Shown here one piece after another: positions 8,001 through 15,955 of a DNA stretch of 26,717 bases. Every line of letters begins with the position of its first letter. Position 1 is the stretch's first letter. Source of the DNA: Deltaproteobacteria bacterium (lineage in GTDB: Bacteria > Myxococcota > Polyangia > Haliangiales > Haliangiaceae); contig JAGSPR010000091.1 of the NCBI GenBank assembly GCA_018262455.1, positions 1-26,717 of the forward strand, read 5' to 3'. The position numbers and the translations under genes were made by a program. Below the pieces are notes generated by a model that was not told the origin of the DNA, searched no databases, and was given only the letters and a program-made list of their open reading frames with translations.

Positions 8001-9071
8001 CGGATCGATCGTGATCGCGCCGATCGATTGCACCGGCTGCTTGTCGAACACGGGCTTGAACGTGGTGCCGCCGTCGGCGGACCGCCACACCCCACCCGAG
8101 GCTGCGCCGACGTACACGATCGTCTTCGTGCCGCCCGGGCCACCCTCGTGGGTCGCCGCGATCGCCGAGATCCGGCCACTCATCGCCGCGGAGCCGATGT
8201 TGCGGGCGCCGACGCCCGACAACGTGCCGGCGTCGATCGTCGCGCTGCCGACCACCGGCGGAGGCACCTTGCTCGGTTCCGCCTTGTCGGGCGCACCGGG
8301 CGAGAGCACGCGCGTGATCGCGACGCCCGATGCCGGGAGCGTGAACCAGTGATCGTCGACCGCCACGTTCACCTCGGCGCGCTGGACGTCGATCCGGCTG
8401 CTGCGCGGCCCGCCCGGAGCGCCGCTCTCGATCGAGAAGGGGATCCACACGCCGGCGACCTGCTGGTAGCCGCCGAGGTCGGTCTCGCTGATGGACTCGG
8501 TGCCGCGGATCTTGCGGACCGTCGAGATCCGGATCTCGAGCGCCGAGTCCGGGTCGAGATAGACGTACTGGACATCCTTGTCCTTGCGCGTGACGCGGAG
8601 CTTGAGCGCCGGCGTGCCATCGACGTCCTCGGTCCCGAGGTACTCGATGCGGTGACCCTTGTCGCGCCATCCGATCAGCGGCCCGTCGAGCTCGGCCTGC
8701 TGCGCGAGGGCACGCGCGCCATCCGCCGACGACTTCTCGGCCTCGCGGCGGCCGCCGAACGGTGACATGTTCCAGCCATCCTTGCCGTCGTACGCCGTCA
8801 CGGCGGTGAGGCCCTGCAGCGTGACCTCGTTGCGCATCGAGCCGCCGCGCTTCTGGACCTGCGCCCACTCGGCGTCGATGCTGAAGTCTCCGCCGCCGAA
8901 CGCGACGCGTCCGGTCAGCCGCATCGACTTGATCTCGCGCAGCTTCGCTTCACCGCCGCGGGCGGCGACGTTGCGCGCGAGGACCTGATCGAGCGTCTCC
9001 GCGCTCGCCGGCACCGAGAGCGCCATCACCACCGCCACCACCAAAGAGCTGGTCATCAGAGGGTTCCGCAT
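5100..9071 (-). CDS. Exported sortilin/VPS10-type beta-propeller protein with an N-terminal lipoprotein-carrier-like domain
   Basis: This 1323-residue protein has a signal peptide (1-24, cut after ASA). Residues about 25-250 resemble LolA-like or outer-membrane lipoprotein-sorting domains (ARNVAARGGEAKLREIKSMR, then a beta-rich region with DPDSALEIR). After a Pro-rich linker (258-275), a long propeller region runs to about 985. It contains about eleven Asp-box (BNR) motifs of the S-x-D-x-G-x-T-W type, for example STDGGKTW, SSDGGATW and TTDAGKTW. A beta-sandwich resembling FlgD-like domains follows (about 1040-1160), then a helical tail. Homologous propellers are often called glycosyl hydrolases, but no hydrolase residues are evident. 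A GATACT hexamer lies eight bases before ATG 9071; ATG 9056 is an alternative start. Confidence 0.85.
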   Translation of the reverse strand: MRNPLMTSSLVVAVVMALSVPASAETLDQVLARNVAARGGEAKLREIKSMRLTGRVAFGGGDFSIDAEWAQVQKRGGSMRNEVTLQGLTAVTAYDGKDGWNMSPFGGRREAEKSSADGARALAQQAELDGPLIGWRDKGHRIEYLGTEDVDGTPALKLRVTRKDKDVQYVYLDPDSALEIRISTVRKIRGTESISETDLGGYQQVAGVWIPFSIESGAPGGPRSSRIDVQRAEVNVAVDDHWFTLPASGVAITRVLSPGAPDKAEPSKVPPPVVGSATIDAGTLSGVGARNIGSAAMSGRISAIAATHEGGPGGTKTIVYVGAASGGVWRSADGGTTFKPVFDKQPVQSIGAITIDPSNPKTIWVGTGESWTRNSVSIGDGIYRSTDEGATWTNMGLPASERITRIVVHPKNSAVVYACVPGKLWSDSADRGLYKTVDGGKTWALVLKGGNASTGCSSLTMDPKNPDVMLAGMWDFRRRGWTFRSGGDGPNAPSGSGLHRSTDGGKTWTALTSATNRGLPAAPWGRVEVVIAPSESKIIYAMIESKASALFRSSDGGATWEARDKSQMMVWRPFYFARLVVDPTNPERVWKPDGGLIVSEDGGRSFSGTGGGSHGDWHDLWIDPANTKHVIGGDDGGMWTSFDGGSRWHKNNNLPISQFYHVSVDNKDPYQVYGGLQDNSSWVGDSAYPGGITNSRWENLYGGDGFWVIPDPTDPDGVYAESQGGYIGRVDRKTKTSRDIQPQANYKEKLRFNWNSPIHASPTQKGTIYLGSQFLFRSRDRGNSWQRISPDLTTNDPEKQKQEQSGGVTVDNSSAEMHTTIYSISESPKNSNVIWVGTDDGNVQLTQNAGAKWNNVTPHIPGLPANSWVSWIEASRFDPATAYAAFDRHTDGDMTPWVYKTTDAGKTWKRIVSPEQGVRGYAHVIKEDTVEKNLLFAGTELGLWISVDGGAKWAEFKGGDFPSVAVREVAVQPRDNDLVIATHGRGIWIIDDLTPLRALTAATLEKSAAFLPQRPIQQRMSGQGGWVEGDAAFVGANPPAGAVVTYYLRSRHVYGSIKLEVLDPAGKVVDTITPTKRRGINRVVWNMRVKGPRVPRAAQVAFGASQGPRVVPGTYTVRLTRGAEVITTKLAIGLDRRAPYNTGDRKAQFEGVMRAHKLFEDMTKLTDQIEATRAAVHERVKAIPGADELARKLRAITAKLDEVKKLVVATTEGGAITGEERIREHLEIVYGAMNGYEGRPTGYQLARVDALRKELTDAQQALDTVIAKDARPLDEELKKRKLTPIPALGQLQPRPALDQLAIECIRSHGTECGGGDDAAAERD

Positions 9072-9199
9072 GGCCGCGGAGTATCACCCGGCTCCGTCGC
9101 GAACGAGCTAGAACGCGGCGCCGATCGCCAGTGTCGCAGCCGGTCCCACGGTGGTCCCAGCGAGCCGAGCCTCGGGGAGCACGTCGTGTTGCGGCAGAA
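9072..9199. other. Short gap between the dikinase-like and propeller genes
   Basis: A GTG overlapping the upstream stop (9203) opens a 31-codon minus-strand frame ending at 9108. Its third-position G+C is lower than in the neighbours, so I do not call it a gene. The rest holds the GATACT hexamer (9080-9085) of the propeller gene. Nothing else is seen. Confidence 0.4.
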
Positions 9200-11068
9200 T
9201 CACAGGCCCACGAGCGGCCGCGTCTGCACGATGAACAGCTCGTCGCCGACGTACACCCACTCGATGTCGAGCTTGGGATTGCCGAATAGCTTGGTGAGCT
9301 GCATGCCCTTGTTGTACCAGGACACGAGCAGGCTCTCCGGCACCTTGCGCCCGTCGACCACCGCCATGCCAAGGCCGGACTTCGCGTTGATCGTGTAGTT
9401 GCGCTCGTCGGTCGGGTCGGTCGGGTGCACGGTCGCGATCACGCCCGCGGCCGTCGCGGGGACCCCGATCTGGACGAGCGCCGAGCCGTAGACCTTGGTC
9501 TGATCGATCCCGGCATGGTCGCGTGCGTCGTAGGCGCGAACGGTCCAGGTCGAGGCCCAGACCGACTTGATCGCGTCGCAGACGGCGTCGAGCCCTTTGA
9601 CGTTGGGCTTGGTGTCGTGCAGGCCGGCTCCCGAGAAGTTGTCGAGATCTTCGGCGTTCGTCGAGCTCCGCACGAACACGCCCTGCGAATTCGCGGCGAC
9701 ATCGAGCCCGGTCAGGCCGGCCTCCACCTTCGTCCGCAGCTCGGGTGAGAACGGCCCGGCCTCGATCGCCTTGCGAAGCGCTTCGAGCTGCTGCTTGCGA
9801 ACGTTCGGATCCTTCGCCACCGCCGGATCGGCGAGCAGCCCGGTGATCGTCTTGTCGAGGCCGGCGGCCTTGAGGTGTTCGTCGTAGTACCTGAACGGGA
9901 TCCCGAAGCCTTCGGGGACGGAGAACCCCGGCAGGTTCGCGTGCTTGATCTCGCCGAGGTTCGCCGCCTTGGGCCCGAACACGACGTGGTCCTTCGCGCG
10001 CATGTCGACGAGCGTGGTGAGCTCGCTGACCTCGAGGTTCACCGTCGGAATCGTGATGGTCGGTCGGGCCTCGCGCCGGATCTTCTCGGCTGCGATCTCG
10101 GCGTCGGTCGCGGCGCGCAGGACGTAGGCGGCGTCCTTCGCCTCGAAGTAGACCGGCTGGCCGGCGAGCTCGGCGAGCTTGCGCTGGGCGTCGCGCAGCC
10201 CGACGCTCGGGATCCGCCAGCCCTTCGCGCGCAGGCTGACGTGCGACAGCGGCGTCGAGAACGTTTCGGAGATGATGCCCGCCACCGGCGTGATGTCAGC
10301 GAGCGAGGTCCGGAGCACGACGATCTCGTCGGGCGCGAACGTCAGGTCCGCCTCGGACACGTCGGGAGGCACGATCCGCAGCGTGCCGACCGCGATGCCC
10401 GTGTTGAACGCGGTGTAGTCGGCGAGCTTGTAGAGCTCGTCGTTCTTCACGTGCGGGACCTCGGGCGTGCGGTTCGCGACCTTCTCCTGGTAGTTCGAGT
10501 CGGGGCGGAACCGAACCTTGTCACCCAAGAAGAACGTGTCCTTCATCCGCTGGTAGGCGTGGCGGACGTGCGCCGGCGTGGCCTTGTCGCCGTCCCAGAA
10601 CGCGAACGTCCACTGGTCCTGCGACAGGTGATGGACCAGGTAGCACATGATGAAGTCGGTCTTGTCCGCGCCGTAGTTGCGGTCGAACAGCCGGTTCGCC
10701 TGCTTCGTCCGCGGCTTCTTGTAGAGCTCCTGGAAGATGAAGTCCTTGTGGACCGGGTAGACGTTGACGTCGAAGTAGTAGATCGCGTCCGACTTGAGAT
10801 CGATCACGAACTTGGCGAACCGCTCGTTCCCGATCTCCTTCGAGTAGGACTCGAACGTCTCGGCATCGCCGAGCTTGGCGGTCCACATGCGGAGCGCCGG
10901 CGCGGTCTCCGGGACGACCCGGGCCGCGATCTCGGCATCGGCGGGGGTCGCGGCGGCGATCCGAGCGTCGGCCATGACCGCCGCCGCCGCGGGCTGGGAT
11001 GCCGGCTCGGGCTTCGTCTTGCACGCCACCACCAGCGCGATGCTCAGGACCCAGAAACGCGGGCTCAT
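9200..11068 (-). CDS. Lipoprotein with phosphohistidine and dikinase-type ATP-binding domains (PEP synthase/glucan, water dikinase-like)
   Basis: The 622-residue protein starts with a lipoprotein signal: hydrophobic stretch, then V13-V14-A15-C16. Residues about 60-235 are an unrecognised alpha/beta region. A swivelling phosphohistidine domain follows (about 240-320), with the likely catalytic histidine H276 in TPLSHVSLRA. The C-terminal half (about 360-622) is a PEP-synthase-type ATP-binding domain: GPKAANLGE, VFVRSSTNAEDLDNFSGAG and the final DIEWVYVGDELFIVQTRP. In PEP synthase the ATP domain comes first; here it comes last, as in plant glucan, water dikinase, whose LSHVSVRAR motif the local sequence also resembles. 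Export outside the cytoplasm would be odd for an ATP-using enzyme. TAGGCT ends seven bases before the start; no Shine-Dalgarno. Confidence 0.85.
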   Translation of the reverse strand: MSPRFWVLSIALVVACKTKPEPASQPAAAAVMADARIAAATPADAEIAARVVPETAPALRMWTAKLGDAETFESYSKEIGNERFAKFVIDLKSDAIYYFDVNVYPVHKDFIFQELYKKPRTKQANRLFDRNYGADKTDFIMCYLVHHLSQDQWTFAFWDGDKATPAHVRHAYQRMKDTFFLGDKVRFRPDSNYQEKVANRTPEVPHVKNDELYKLADYTAFNTGIAVGTLRIVPPDVSEADLTFAPDEIVVLRTSLADITPVAGIISETFSTPLSHVSLRAKGWRIPSVGLRDAQRKLAELAGQPVYFEAKDAAYVLRAATDAEIAAEKIRREARPTITIPTVNLEVSELTTLVDMRAKDHVVFGPKAANLGEIKHANLPGFSVPEGFGIPFRYYDEHLKAAGLDKTITGLLADPAVAKDPNVRKQQLEALRKAIEAGPFSPELRTKVEAGLTGLDVAANSQGVFVRSSTNAEDLDNFSGAGLHDTKPNVKGLDAVCDAIKSVWASTWTVRAYDARDHAGIDQTKVYGSALVQIGVPATAAGVIATVHPTDPTDERNYTINAKSGLGMAVVDGRKVPESLLVSWYNKGMQLTKLFGNPKLDIEWVYVGDELFIVQTRPLVGL

Positions 11069-11181
11069 CGGGTGCAGCCTACACGACCGTACCTCGCGCC
11101 CGGCGACCCAGGCGCAGAAGTGGGTTTCCTAGCCAGGTCGCATATTTGCGTTACCCGGCTCGCGCGCGATACAAATCGACG

Positions 11182-11811
11182 ATGTCCGACACGGAGCCGG
11201 CCCTGCTGCGAACCGAGGCCCCCGGGGCTACGGCGACCGGGCCCACCGCGACCGGGCGCGACGCTTCGCCGGGATCGGACGCGCCGCGGTCGCCCAAGGC
11301 TTCCGCCAGCGAGCCGCCGGTGCGGCCCTCGCGACGTGACGCGCCGGTCGTGCACGTCGTCGGATTCTGGAAGCGAGCGATCGCGGCGGTCCTCGATCTC
11401 TCGATCGTGATCCCGACGGCGCTGGTGCTGACGTGGATCGTCAGCAAGATCTCCGGTGTCCACTTGCCGTCGAACCACCTCCACCTGCTCGATGTCGATC
11501 TGTGGATCGATCTCGTGCTCGCCGCCGACCCGGCGCTCGTGATGGCGATCGTCATGTTCACCGCGATCGGTCTCGTCTATCTGTTCGTGCTCCACATCGT
11601 GCTCGGCCGCACGCTCGGGATGCGCTTGCTCAAGCTGCGCGTCATCGATGTCTACGGCGAACGTCCGTCGCCTGCGCGCTGTGCGGCGCGCTGCGCGGGA
11701 TACCTCGCTGGCGTCGCAACGCTGTTCCTCGGTTTCTTGTGGATGGGCTTCGACAGCGAGAAGCGCGGCCTGCAAGACTGGATCGCCGGGACCTACGTGG
11801 TCCGAGCGTGA
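11182..11811 (+). CDS. RDD-family membrane protein
   Basis: The 209-residue protein has a disordered, Pro/Ala/Ser-rich N-terminus (1-55) and then an RDD domain. FWKRAIAAVLDLSIVIP carries the R and D of the name, two to three membrane helices follow (about 62-85, 112-140), then GRTLGMRLLKLRVID and a final helix (about 175-190) ending in QDWIAGTYVV. RDD proteins are small integral membrane proteins, some linked to ion or solute transport; the role here is unknown. ATG 11182 was chosen because longer upstream frames lack any family similarity. GATACA/TACAAA lies six to eight bases before the start. The next gene begins 8 bases after its stop. Confidence 0.85.
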   Translation: MSDTEPALLRTEAPGATATGPTATGRDASPGSDAPRSPKASASEPPVRPSRRDAPVVHVVGFWKRAIAAVLDLSIVIPTALVLTWIVSKISGVHLPSNHLHLLDVDLWIDLVLAADPALVMAIVMFTAIGLVYLFVLHIVLGRTLGMRLLKLRVIDVYGERPSPARCAARCAGYLAGVATLFLGFLWMGFDSEKRGLQDWIAGTYVVRA

Positions 11812-11818
11812 GGCGTCG

Positions 11819-14302
11819 ATGCCGTCGCGTCTGAGCTCCCTCCTCGTCCGCGACGGACTGGTTGGCGTCAAGCGGATGGAGAAGGCGTTCCAGCGCCAGG
11901 TCATCTATGGCGGCAGCCTCGACACCATCCTGCTCGAGATGAGCCTCGTCCCCGAGGAGCGCCTGACGCAGTACCTCGCGCTTGCCTCCGGCCTGCCACC
12001 GGCCGCGCGCGACGAGGGCCAGGTGATCGATCCTGCCGCGACCGCGGTGATTCCGCGCGAGCTCGCCGAGCAGTACCGCGCCGTGCCGGTCGCCGCCCAG
12101 GGTGAGACCGTGCGGATCCTGGTGTGCGCTCCGCTCGAGCTGACCGAGCTCGAGGATCTCGCCGATCAGATCGATCGCCCGCTGCAGCCGCTGATCACGC
12201 CGGAGTATCGCTGGCACCTCGTCTATGCGGCGGCCTACGGGCTCGATCCGCCGGCGCGGTTCACCACCCTCGCTCGCTCCCTCGAGGTCGACCCGTCGAT
12301 CACCCCGGTCGGTCGCGCCCGATCCGTGATCGTCGACGCCGTGGATTCCAAACCCGGAGTCCCGATGGCGGTCGCAGACGAACAGCTCGAGGACCTCGAG
12401 CGGACGCCCCGGCTGCACGAGGTGGTCCGCGTGCTGGCGCCGGTCTCCCCGCACGCGGACACGATGAAGCTGGCCTCGCCGGTCGAGGCCGTGCCGGATC
12501 CGCACCGCGCTCGAACGCAGACGCTCGTCGGCGTACAACCGAACCGCGCGAGCACCGACTCGGAGACCACGCGGGAGGGCGTGCCCGACGAGCCGGCCGG
12601 TAGGCCCGGGCTGACGTTCCTGGCGCCGAGCAGCGGGGTCCCGAGGCCAGTCGCCGAGCTGGGCAGCACTCGCCGGCAGACCGCGGTGGTCCGGTTTCCT
12701 CGAGCGGCGACCGCCCCGATCTCCACCGAGGGCCGCGACTCGCCGCTGCCGATCGTGCGCGCGCGCGAGCTGCTCGCGACTGCCGAGGACCGCGACACGG
12801 TGTTCCTGACCTTGCTGCGCGCCGCACGCTCGCGCACCCGCTGGGCCGGGCTGCTGACCGTGCAAGGCGGCGCCGCGATCGGGCGGGTCGCGCTCGCCGA
12901 GCCGGGGCTCGACGTCGCCGCGGTCAACACGGTGCTCATCCCGCTCGACTCGGTGTCAGCGTTCCGCACCGTCGTATCCAATCACCAGCCCCACGTCGGC
13001 CCGCTCGTCTCGGGCGATCCCGGCATCGACTCGATGCTGCTGCGGCTCGGAGGCACGACGCCACCGGCGGGGCTGATCCTGCCGATCGTGCTCCGCGATC
13101 GCGTGGTCGCGATCGTCGTGGCTCATCGCGTACACAACGAGCTCGGGCTCGCCGACATCACCGAGCTGTTGCCGCTCGCCACCGCCGCCTCCGATGCGCT
13201 CGGTCGGCTGATCGTCAAGCACAAGGCCGCCGGGTACCGCACACCCAGTGAGCCCGCCGTCGTCGAGATCGCGGCCGAGCAGGTCGACACCAAGCGGCTC
13301 GTCCGCTCGGTCGCCAACTGGCGGGCTCCTTCCGAGCCGGTGTCCAACTTCGAGCTCGGCATGGAAATGTCGATCGAGGCCGATCCACCGCGCCCGATCG
13401 AGGATGTGCTCGCTGCCATCGAGGGTGCGCGCGAGGGCAATGCCGAGGACGCGATCTCCGAGGCCGTCGAGCGGGCGCACGAGGTGATCGGGACGCTGAT
13501 GCGGCGGTTCCCCGGCAAGCTCCGGGTCGAGCGATTCAGCGTCACCGGACGGCCGCTACGTGCCGCGCAGTACGGTGGGTTGCTCGAGCTGGTGGTGCGC
13601 CTCGGCTCGGTGTCATCCGAGCTGTTGCTCGAGAAGATGAACGCGCCGCAACGCGACGTCCGGTTCTACGCGACGGTGTGCTGCGCCGAGCTTCGGCCGC
13701 GCAACGCGGTGTTCGCGCTGGCCGAGCGGCTGTTCGATCAGGACTTCGGCGTGCGCGCGTGCGCGATCGAGGCGCTCGCCGGCTATCCGGTCCAGGATCT
13801 CGGCCAGGCCCTGGCGCGCGCGCGTCGAGCCGTCCATTCGAACGATCCCGAGATGGTCGGGGCGGCGGCGACGGCCATCGTCGAGCTCGGCGACGTCGAG
13901 GCGATCGCGGACCTGATCGGCGTCATCGAGCGCGCCGATCGCGGCGGCGAGCATGCACGCCGGGCGCTGGTCGCGCTGACCGCGCAGGATTTCGGGCCGA
14001 GCGAGAAGAAGTGGCGCAAGTGGCACGAGGCCGCCCGTAACCGCCACCGGATCGAGTGGCTGATCGAGGGGCTGAGCCACAAGGAAGACAAGATCCGCGA
14101 GACCTCGATCAACGATCTGCGACGGCTCACTGGCGAGTACTTCGGCTATCACCACGACCTCCCGCGCCGCGAACGCGAGCTCGCCGCGGAGCGCTGGGCG
14201 ACGTGGTGGCGCGAGGCCGGTCACCGCCGTTTCATGAACCGCGTGGACGAGCGCCATCGCCCGACGGCGCTGCTGCCCACTCGTCCGCGCGATCCATCGT
14301 AG
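11819..14302 (+). CDS. GspE N-terminal (MshEN-like) domain protein with GAF-like centre and C-terminal HEAT repeats
   Basis: This 827-residue protein begins with a domain like the N-terminus of type II secretion/type IV pilus ATPases (about 1-150): LSSLLVRDGLV, the ILLEMSLVPEERLTQYLALASGLP segment split over two helices, and an RAVPVAAQGETVRILV block. This domain binds cyclic di-GMP in some relatives. There is no Walker motor domain. A disordered linker (about 155-320) is followed by a GAF-like sensory segment (about 340-520), then helical HEAT-type repeats (about 600-800; VRFYATVCCAEL, FGVRACAIEALAGYP). It begins 8 bases after the RDD gene, so the two are likely co-transcribed. It looks like a cytoplasmic signalling or scaffold protein. 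Domain calls are by pattern. Confidence 0.8.
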   Translation: MPSRLSSLLVRDGLVGVKRMEKAFQRQVIYGGSLDTILLEMSLVPEERLTQYLALASGLPPAARDEGQVIDPAATAVIPRELAEQYRAVPVAAQGETVRILVCAPLELTELEDLADQIDRPLQPLITPEYRWHLVYAAAYGLDPPARFTTLARSLEVDPSITPVGRARSVIVDAVDSKPGVPMAVADEQLEDLERTPRLHEVVRVLAPVSPHADTMKLASPVEAVPDPHRARTQTLVGVQPNRASTDSETTREGVPDEPAGRPGLTFLAPSSGVPRPVAELGSTRRQTAVVRFPRAATAPISTEGRDSPLPIVRARELLATAEDRDTVFLTLLRAARSRTRWAGLLTVQGGAAIGRVALAEPGLDVAAVNTVLIPLDSVSAFRTVVSNHQPHVGPLVSGDPGIDSMLLRLGGTTPPAGLILPIVLRDRVVAIVVAHRVHNELGLADITELLPLATAASDALGRLIVKHKAAGYRTPSEPAVVEIAAEQVDTKRLVRSVANWRAPSEPVSNFELGMEMSIEADPPRPIEDVLAAIEGAREGNAEDAISEAVERAHEVIGTLMRRFPGKLRVERFSVTGRPLRAAQYGGLLELVVRLGSVSSELLLEKMNAPQRDVRFYATVCCAELRPRNAVFALAERLFDQDFGVRACAIEALAGYPVQDLGQALARARRAVHSNDPEMVGAAATAIVELGDVEAIADLIGVIERADRGGEHARRALVALTAQDFGPSEKKWRKWHEAARNRHRIEWLIEGLSHKEDKIRETSINDLRRLTGEYFGYHHDLPRRERELAAERWATWWREAGHRRFMNRVDERHRPTALLPTRPRDPS

Positions 14303-14380
14303 GGCCCGAGCCGGATCGGCGTTGCCTTGCGGCGAGGGTCCCCCTTGCGGGGGCGCTCATGCGGGGCCCCTTGCGGGTGT
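14303..14380. terminator. Convergent gap with GC-rich hairpins, possible bidirectional terminator
   Basis: The gap between two converging genes contains three copies of CCTTGCGG (about 14325, 14343 and 14369). The second forms a C5-TTGC-G5 hairpin (14340-14344 with 14349-14353), and GGGGCCCC occurs near 14363-14370. There is no T-run, so intrinsic termination is uncertain, but position and stems fit transcript ends for both genes. Confidence 0.4.
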
Positions 14381-15262
14381 TCACTGGATCGGGTTGCGCT
14401 CGGTGGTCTCGGGCAGGTTCGTGCCGGTGACCGGATACGGCGACGTGGTCTGGGTGCGCTCGGCATCGAGACCGCGGCGGTGGATCAGGTGGCGCGCCGC
14501 CAGGAGCGCGCCGCCGACCGCGGCGACCAGGCCGAGCAGCAGCGCGAGCGCCGACACGAGCAGCGCGTTCCCGGCGGTGTCCGCGGCGGCGACCGCGTGG
14601 TCGCGCTGCTCGCCGACGTCGCGGGCGATCATCGCGACCTCGGGCGCACGGTCCCCGAGCTGGCGAACCGCCGCGTCGATCTCGGCGCGGCTCAGCGAGG
14701 ACCCCTCGTCGAGCTGGATGACGAAGGCCTCGCGATCGTAGGTGCCTCCGGTATGGCGCGAGGCGTCGATCACCTCGTTGACCGAGATCTCGGCCTTGCC
14801 GTCCCCTCGCAGCCGCGCGTTGACCGGGGCGAGTGAGGTCTCGAGGTCGCCGACGTTCGCGCGGATCATCGCGGGCGAGGCCTGGTCGCGCCAGCCCTCC
14901 GCGACCTGCGCCACCGCGCCGGTGATGACGAGAAACCCGACGATCGAGGTCACCGCCCACACGAGCACGCCGTGCACGCCCGCGACCCGACGATCGTGAT
15001 GACCGGCGAGCTGGCCTGCGAGCAACCCGCCGACGAACATCGACGCGAGCAAGGCGACCGCAGACCACGCCGTCGCGCCCATGCCGATCCCGCGCAGATG
15101 ATCGACGTTGTCGCGATCGATCACCTTCAGCGCGGCGCCGGTGCCAAACAGCTGGAGCAACATCCAGAGCCCGAGCGCGACGGCGGTGCCGGCGACCACG
15201 GCGCTCCAGCGGACCGCAGGTTGACGACGATCGGTGATCGTTTCTCGGCTGAACGGCTGCAT
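14381..15262 (-). CDS. Four-helix membrane protein of unknown function
   Basis: The 293-residue product has a short polar N-terminus, then helices at about 18-42 (RWSAVVAGTAVALGLWMLL), 63-86, 95-118 and 232-256. A soluble loop of about 115 residues lies between helices three and four, with mixed helices and an RLRGDGKAEISV segment. The first helix with its Trp-Ser/Gly-Ala-Val start recalls small PhnA-like or YrzE-like membrane proteins, but this is a weak resemblance. The start ATG 15262 is fixed by a well-formed promoter whose -10 ends six bases upstream. It lies downstream of the POTRA gene on the same strand but seems to have its own promoter. Confidence 0.75.
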   Translation of the reverse strand: MQPFSRETITDRRQPAVRWSAVVAGTAVALGLWMLLQLFGTGAALKVIDRDNVDHLRGIGMGATAWSAVALLASMFVGGLLAGQLAGHHDRRVAGVHGVLVWAVTSIVGFLVITGAVAQVAEGWRDQASPAMIRANVGDLETSLAPVNARLRGDGKAEISVNEVIDASRHTGGTYDREAFVIQLDEGSSLSRAEIDAAVRQLGDRAPEVAMIARDVGEQRDHAVAAADTAGNALLVSALALLLGLVAAVGGALLAARHLIHRRGLDAERTQTTSPYPVTGTNLPETTERNPIQ

Positions 15263-15268
15263 GCGGAG

Positions 15269-15296
15269 ACCGTAGCGAGCACCGCGAGCGTGGCAA
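15269..15296 (-). promoter_or_regulatory. Promoter of the four-helix membrane protein gene, leaderless arrangement
   Basis: On the minus strand TTGCCA (15296-15291, five of six consensus bases) and TACGGT (15274-15269) are 16 bases apart. TACGGT ends six bases before ATG 15262, so transcription should start at or within a base or two of the start codon. No Shine-Dalgarno is present. It is the clearest leaderless-type promoter in the window. Confidence 0.6.
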
Positions 15297-15341
15297 CCCG
15301 CGCACGAGTGAGGGCCAGGACACCGAGCGCGCACGTCGCAG

Positions 15342-15376
15342 GCGCGCACCGAGCGGCGCGCACCGAGCGGCGCGCA
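15342..15376. repeat. 14-base tandem repeat, two and a half copies
   Basis: The unit GCGCGCACCGAGCG occurs twice in full (15342-15355, 15356-15369), then seven more bases (15370-15376). A related imperfect copy lies at about 15321-15335. It fills the gap between the POTRA stop and the membrane protein promoter. It may be replication slippage or a stem-forming transcript end; function is unknown. Confidence 0.6.
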
Positions 15377-15391
15377 GACCTCCGGACTCGC

Positions 15392-15955
15392 TCACCGCGT
15401 GACGAGCTGGATGGCGACGGTCTCGGCGATCGGATCCGGGTGCAGGATCAGCTCGACCTGGACCGACTTGCCGTGGCGCGACAGCGTGTCCTGCGCGGCC
15501 TGGCGTGCGCGTGCGAGCCGGTCGCCGAGCGCCTCGTCTCCCGCTGCGATCGTGACCACGCCGGCATCGTGCCAGCTCGGCCCCACCAGCTCGACCGCGC
15601 TCAGGTGGTAGAGCGGGCCGCGCACGATATCGAACACGACATACACGCCACCCCCACCAAACGTCACGACCGGCGGCGCGACCTTCGCGGCCAGATAGCC
15701 GCGCCGCGTGAGCGCGGCCAGCAGCCTGGCGCGATCAGCTTCGAGCGTGGCGTCGTCGACGATCGTGCCGAGCTTGGTGGACATGGTCGCGCGGAGCGCC
15801 GCGATCGGAAGCCCGACGCCATCGATCGAGATGCTCTCGATCCGCTGGGACTTCGCGATGGTCGGTGCGGCCTCGGCCGTGCCGGCCGGCAGATGTCGCA
15901 CGACCACCCACGCGCAGGCCGCGGTGACGAGGGTCAGCAGGACGATCGAACGCAT
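15392..15955 (-). CDS. Exported single-POTRA-type protein
   Basis: The 187-residue protein starts at ATG 15955 (a GTG at 15958 adds one residue). An N-terminal hydrophobic segment (about 3-20) is a signal peptide or anchor. Residues about 38-125 fit a POTRA fold: IESISIDGVGLP, a helix pair around DDATLEADRARLLAALTRRGYL, then VYVVFDIVRGPLYHLSAVEL. POTRA domains act in the periplasm in BamA/TamA-type outer-membrane assembly. Here no barrel follows; a shorter second alpha/beta segment (about 130-187) ends the protein. It lies 113 bases downstream of the anti-sigma gene on the same strand, so it may belong to the ECF sigma cluster. No Shine-Dalgarno is seen. Confidence 0.75.
   Translation of the reverse strand: MRSIVLLTLVTAACAWVVVRHLPAGTAEAAPTIAKSQRIESISIDGVGLPIAALRATMSTKLGTIVDDATLEADRARLLAALTRRGYLAAKVAPPVVTFGGGGVYVVFDIVRGPLYHLSAVELVGPSWHDAGVVTIAAGDEALGDRLARARQAAQDTLSRHGKSVQVELILHPDPIAETVAIQLVTR

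Noticed and set aside
5100..9071. Annotation as a glycosyl hydrolase or sialidase
   Set aside because: Asp-box repeats alone are structural and no sialidase catalytic Arg triad or FRIP-type motif is evident.
14303..14380. Short CRISPR-like or regularly spaced repeat (three CCTTGCGG copies)
   Set aside because: The copies are eight bases long and irregularly spaced; hairpins at a convergent gene end explain them better.
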